From Phycisphaerae bacterium (lineage in GTDB: Bacteria; Planctomycetota; Phycisphaerae; Phycisphaerales; SM1A02): a stretch of DNA of 7,377 nt. The position numbers and the translations under genes are program-made. A model generated the notes under the pieces. That model saw nothing but the letters and a program-made list of their open reading frames with translations, was not told the DNA's origin and ran no database searches. Shown here piece after piece: positions 5,971-7,377 of the stretch (position 1 is its first letter; each line of letters opens with the position of its first letter). Where the stretch lies: contig VGXK01000097.1 of the NCBI GenBank assembly GCA_016873355.1, forward strand, positions 1 to 7,377. Direction: 5' to 3'.

Positions 5971-7223
5971 GACTCCGCCTCCGGCCCGCGATCGACGAGC
6001 AGTTGGCGGATGCGCCCTCGCTGCACGCTCTCGACCTCGACGCGCATGCCCTCGAGCTCCACGCGATCCCCGCGATGCGGCTCGCGTTCGAGCTTCTCGA
6101 GCACGAGGCCTCCGGCGGTCGCCGGCGCGTCGGAACCGATCTCGAGCCGGAAGCGCCGCGCGAACTCGCCCGCAGGCATTTCGCCGCTCACGCGCCAGCG
6201 CCCGCCGGGGAGCCGCTCGGGCGGCGGCACCGGCGCCTCGTCGGGCGCCGCGATGTCGCCGACGATCTCCTCGATCGCGTCCTCGAGCGAGGCGACGCCT
6301 TCGGTTCCGCCGTACTCGTCGACCACGACCGCGATCTGGCGCCCCTCGTCGCGGAAGAGCTCGAAGAGCTGCTGCACGCTGGCCACCGCCGGAACGAAGA
6401 GCGGCGTGCGCACGTGCGCGGCGAGCGGCGTGGCGTCGCCGCGCGGATCGAGCAGCATGGCGCGGACGTCGACGACGCCGGCGATCTCGTCGAGATCACC
6501 GCGATGAACGAGCAGCCGCGTGAGCCCGGCGCGAGCGGCCTCCGCCGCCACGATCTCGCGCGTGGCATCCTCGCGCACGGCCACCACGTCGACGCGCGGC
6601 GTCATGACGTCGCGCACGCGCACGGCGCCGAGGCGCACCACGCGCGCGAGCACGCCGCGCGCGGTCGCGTCGATCTGCCCCAGGCGGCCGGCCACCTCGA
6701 GGGCGGCGTCGAGCTCGTCGACGCTCAGCCCGCTCGCCTCGCCGCCCCCGATGAGACGGGCCAACGGCGCGACGACGCCCTTCTCGAGAATCGCCCGGAG
6801 CGGTGCGAGCAGCAGGTGCACCGGAAGCACCGCGCGCGCGGCGGGCCCCACGAGCCGGCGCCGCGCCGTGTTCGCCACGAGCTTCGGAAGGATCTCGCCG
6901 CAGAGCACGAGCAGGATAAGCGTGGCCACCGAGATCGCCGCGCTCACGAGCAGGCTCTCGCTCAGGCGCATGAGCAGCACGCTCGTCGAGACGAAGTAGA
7001 GCGTGTTGATCGTCATGTTCGCCAGCAGCACCGTGATGAGCAGCTGACGCGGATGCGAGAGCAGTTCGTCGACGATGCGCGCCGACGCCGGCCGCTCGCG
7101 CCGCAGCCAGATGCGATCGCTCTGGGAAAGACCGAAGAAGACCGTCTCCGAGAGCGACGAGAGCGCGCTCAGAAGGACGAGCAGCGGCAGCGACGCGACG
7201 AGGATGACGTCGGCCACGTCCAT
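5967..7223 (-). CDS. CNNM/CorC-type divalent-cation transport protein (DUF21, CBS pair, CorC_HlyC domain)
   Basis: This 418-residue protein has the full family architecture. About 1-160 is the DUF21 membrane domain, with SLSETVFF (23-30), LLANMTINTLYF (66-77), GEILPK (109-114) and hydrophobic segments at about 5-25, 60-82, 90-108 and 130-145. The CBS pair starts at VRDVMTPRVD (203-212) and includes VVDEYGGTEGVASLEDAIEE (300-319) and IVGDI (320-324). The CorC_HlyC domain fills about 342-412. Older annotations call this family hemolysin C or TlyC, but characterised members act in Mg2+ (or Co2+) efflux or homeostasis, with the CBS module sensing nucleotide. ATG 7223 has GGGGGAG 7 bases upstream and lies one base after the TGA of the partial upstream gene. 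Its own TGA overlaps the start of the second CNNM gene. The exact ion cannot be read from the sequence. Confidence 0.95.
   Translation of the reverse strand: MDVADVILVASLPLLVLLSALSSLSETVFFGLSQSDRIWLRRERPASARIVDELLSHPRQLLITVLLANMTINTLYFVSTSVLLMRLSESLLVSAAISVATLILLVLCGEILPKLVANTARRRLVGPAARAVLPVHLLLAPLRAILEKGVVAPLARLIGGGEASGLSVDELDAALEVAGRLGQIDATARGVLARVVRLGAVRVRDVMTPRVDVVAVREDATREIVAAEAARAGLTRLLVHRGDLDEIAGVVDVRAMLLDPRGDATPLAAHVRTPLFVPAVASVQQLFELFRDEGRQIAVVVDEYGGTEGVASLEDAIEEIVGDIAAPDEAPVPPPERLPGGRWRVSGEMPAGEFARRFRLEIGSDAPATAGGLVLEKLEREPHRGDRVELEGMRVEVESVQRGRIRQLLVDRGPEAES
5978..5982 (-). promoter_or_regulatory. Shine-Dalgarno sequence inside the upstream CNNM gene
   Basis: On the minus strand GGAGG lies 7 bases before GTG 5970 and within the last codons of the upstream CNNM gene. 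With the GTGA overlap (5967-5970) it supports translational coupling of the two membrane proteins. Confidence 0.7.
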
Positions 7224-7224
7224 G

Positions 7225-7377
7225 TCAGGGCTCCCCCGCCTGCTCGAGCAGCCGCTCGACCAGCCGAAGCTCCGTCAGCAGCGCTCCCGCGCGGATCGGA
7301 TCCGCGATCGGCGCGCCGGAACTTCCCGGGCCGGAACCTCGCGCGCCGGAACTTCCCGGGCCACCGCCCGCGCGAGC
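7225..7377 (-). CDS. C-terminal fragment of an unidentified protein, cut by the window edge
   Basis: Exactly 51 in-frame codons run from the window edge (7377) to a TGA at 7227-7225, one base before the ATG of the first CNNM gene. The fragment has a Gly/Ser/Pro-rich linker containing GPGSSGA twice, then a probable amphipathic helix (DPIRAGALLTELRLVERLLE) and the tail QAGEP. Third positions are mostly G or C, and the tight spacing with a Shine-Dalgarno inside its last codons (7231-7237) makes it the upstream member of the CNNM operon. In many bacteria ybeY precedes a corC-like gene, but this tail does not resemble YbeY, so no identity is proposed. Confidence 0.7.
   Translation of the reverse strand, partial: ARAGGGPGSSGARGSGPGSSGAPIADPIRAGALLTELRLVERLLEQAGEP
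7311..7362. repeat. Exact 22-bp direct repeat, 30-bp period
   Basis: GCGCGCCGGAACTTCCCGGG plus CC occurs at 7311-7332 and 7341-7362. The 30-bp period is 10 codons and stays in frame in the partial minus-strand gene, where it encodes the repeated GPGSSGA of a flexible linker. Perfect identity at the DNA level points to a recent slippage or duplication event. Confidence 0.85.

Noticed and set aside
3853..6507. An 884-codon open frame on the + strand crossing the tRNA and three minus-strand genes
   Set aside because: It runs through a clear tRNA and opposite proven CNNM domains, its product is Arg/Ala/His-rich low complexity, and its start lies inside the dockerin coding region in another frame.
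7311..7362. The terminal 30-bp-period repeats as a CRISPR array
   Set aside because: There are only two units with an 8-bp gap, in frame inside a coding sequence, and no cas genes or leader.

Overview
The window is GC-rich bacterial DNA, and its genes use G or C in most third codon positions. The best clue to the organism is the C-terminus of the largest gene (1122-3977). It holds two near-identical dockerin-like calcium loops (DLDGxGxVDGADLGELLG) framed by cysteines and ending in GDCG. This kind of GC-type dockerin anchor is common in secreted proteins of Planctomycetota, especially Phycisphaerales-like lineages. Exported proteins with no recognisable family and a stand-alone tRNA-Ile fit that reading. 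The assignment is an inference from style, not from a marker gene.

Layout. Bases 1-100 hold a 23-bp direct repeat in front of the first gene. Two genes lie on the + strand: an unrecognised exported protein (113-1012) and a large secreted di-haem cytochrome c/beta-propeller protein with a dockerin tail (1122-3977). Two strong stem-loops (4026-4059 and 4063-4078) follow and separate this gene from everything on the minus strand. Read on the minus strand from the right edge, there is first the C-terminal end of an unidentified gene (7377-7225). Next come two tandem CNNM/CorC-type membrane proteins (7223-5967 and 5970-4987), then a small unrecognised exported protein (4851-4276), and last a tRNA-Ile(GAT) gene (4182-4109).

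How the genes relate. The partial gene and the two CNNM genes are packed like an operon: one base lies between TGA and ATG, then there is a 4-nt GTGA overlap, and each CNNM start has a good Shine-Dalgarno sequence. The first CNNM protein is full length (DUF21 membrane domain, CBS pair, CorC_HlyC domain). The second has lost the CorC_HlyC domain and changed several hallmark motifs, so the pair may work as unequal partners in divalent-cation (Mg2+) transport; that is inference. The secreted cytochrome is probably an extracytoplasmic redox protein held in or on the cell envelope. No CRISPR array, insertion sequence, phage module or rRNA gene was seen. The real curiosities are the domain architecture of the large protein, the asymmetric CNNM pair, exact short repeats near both window edges, and two orphan exported proteins.
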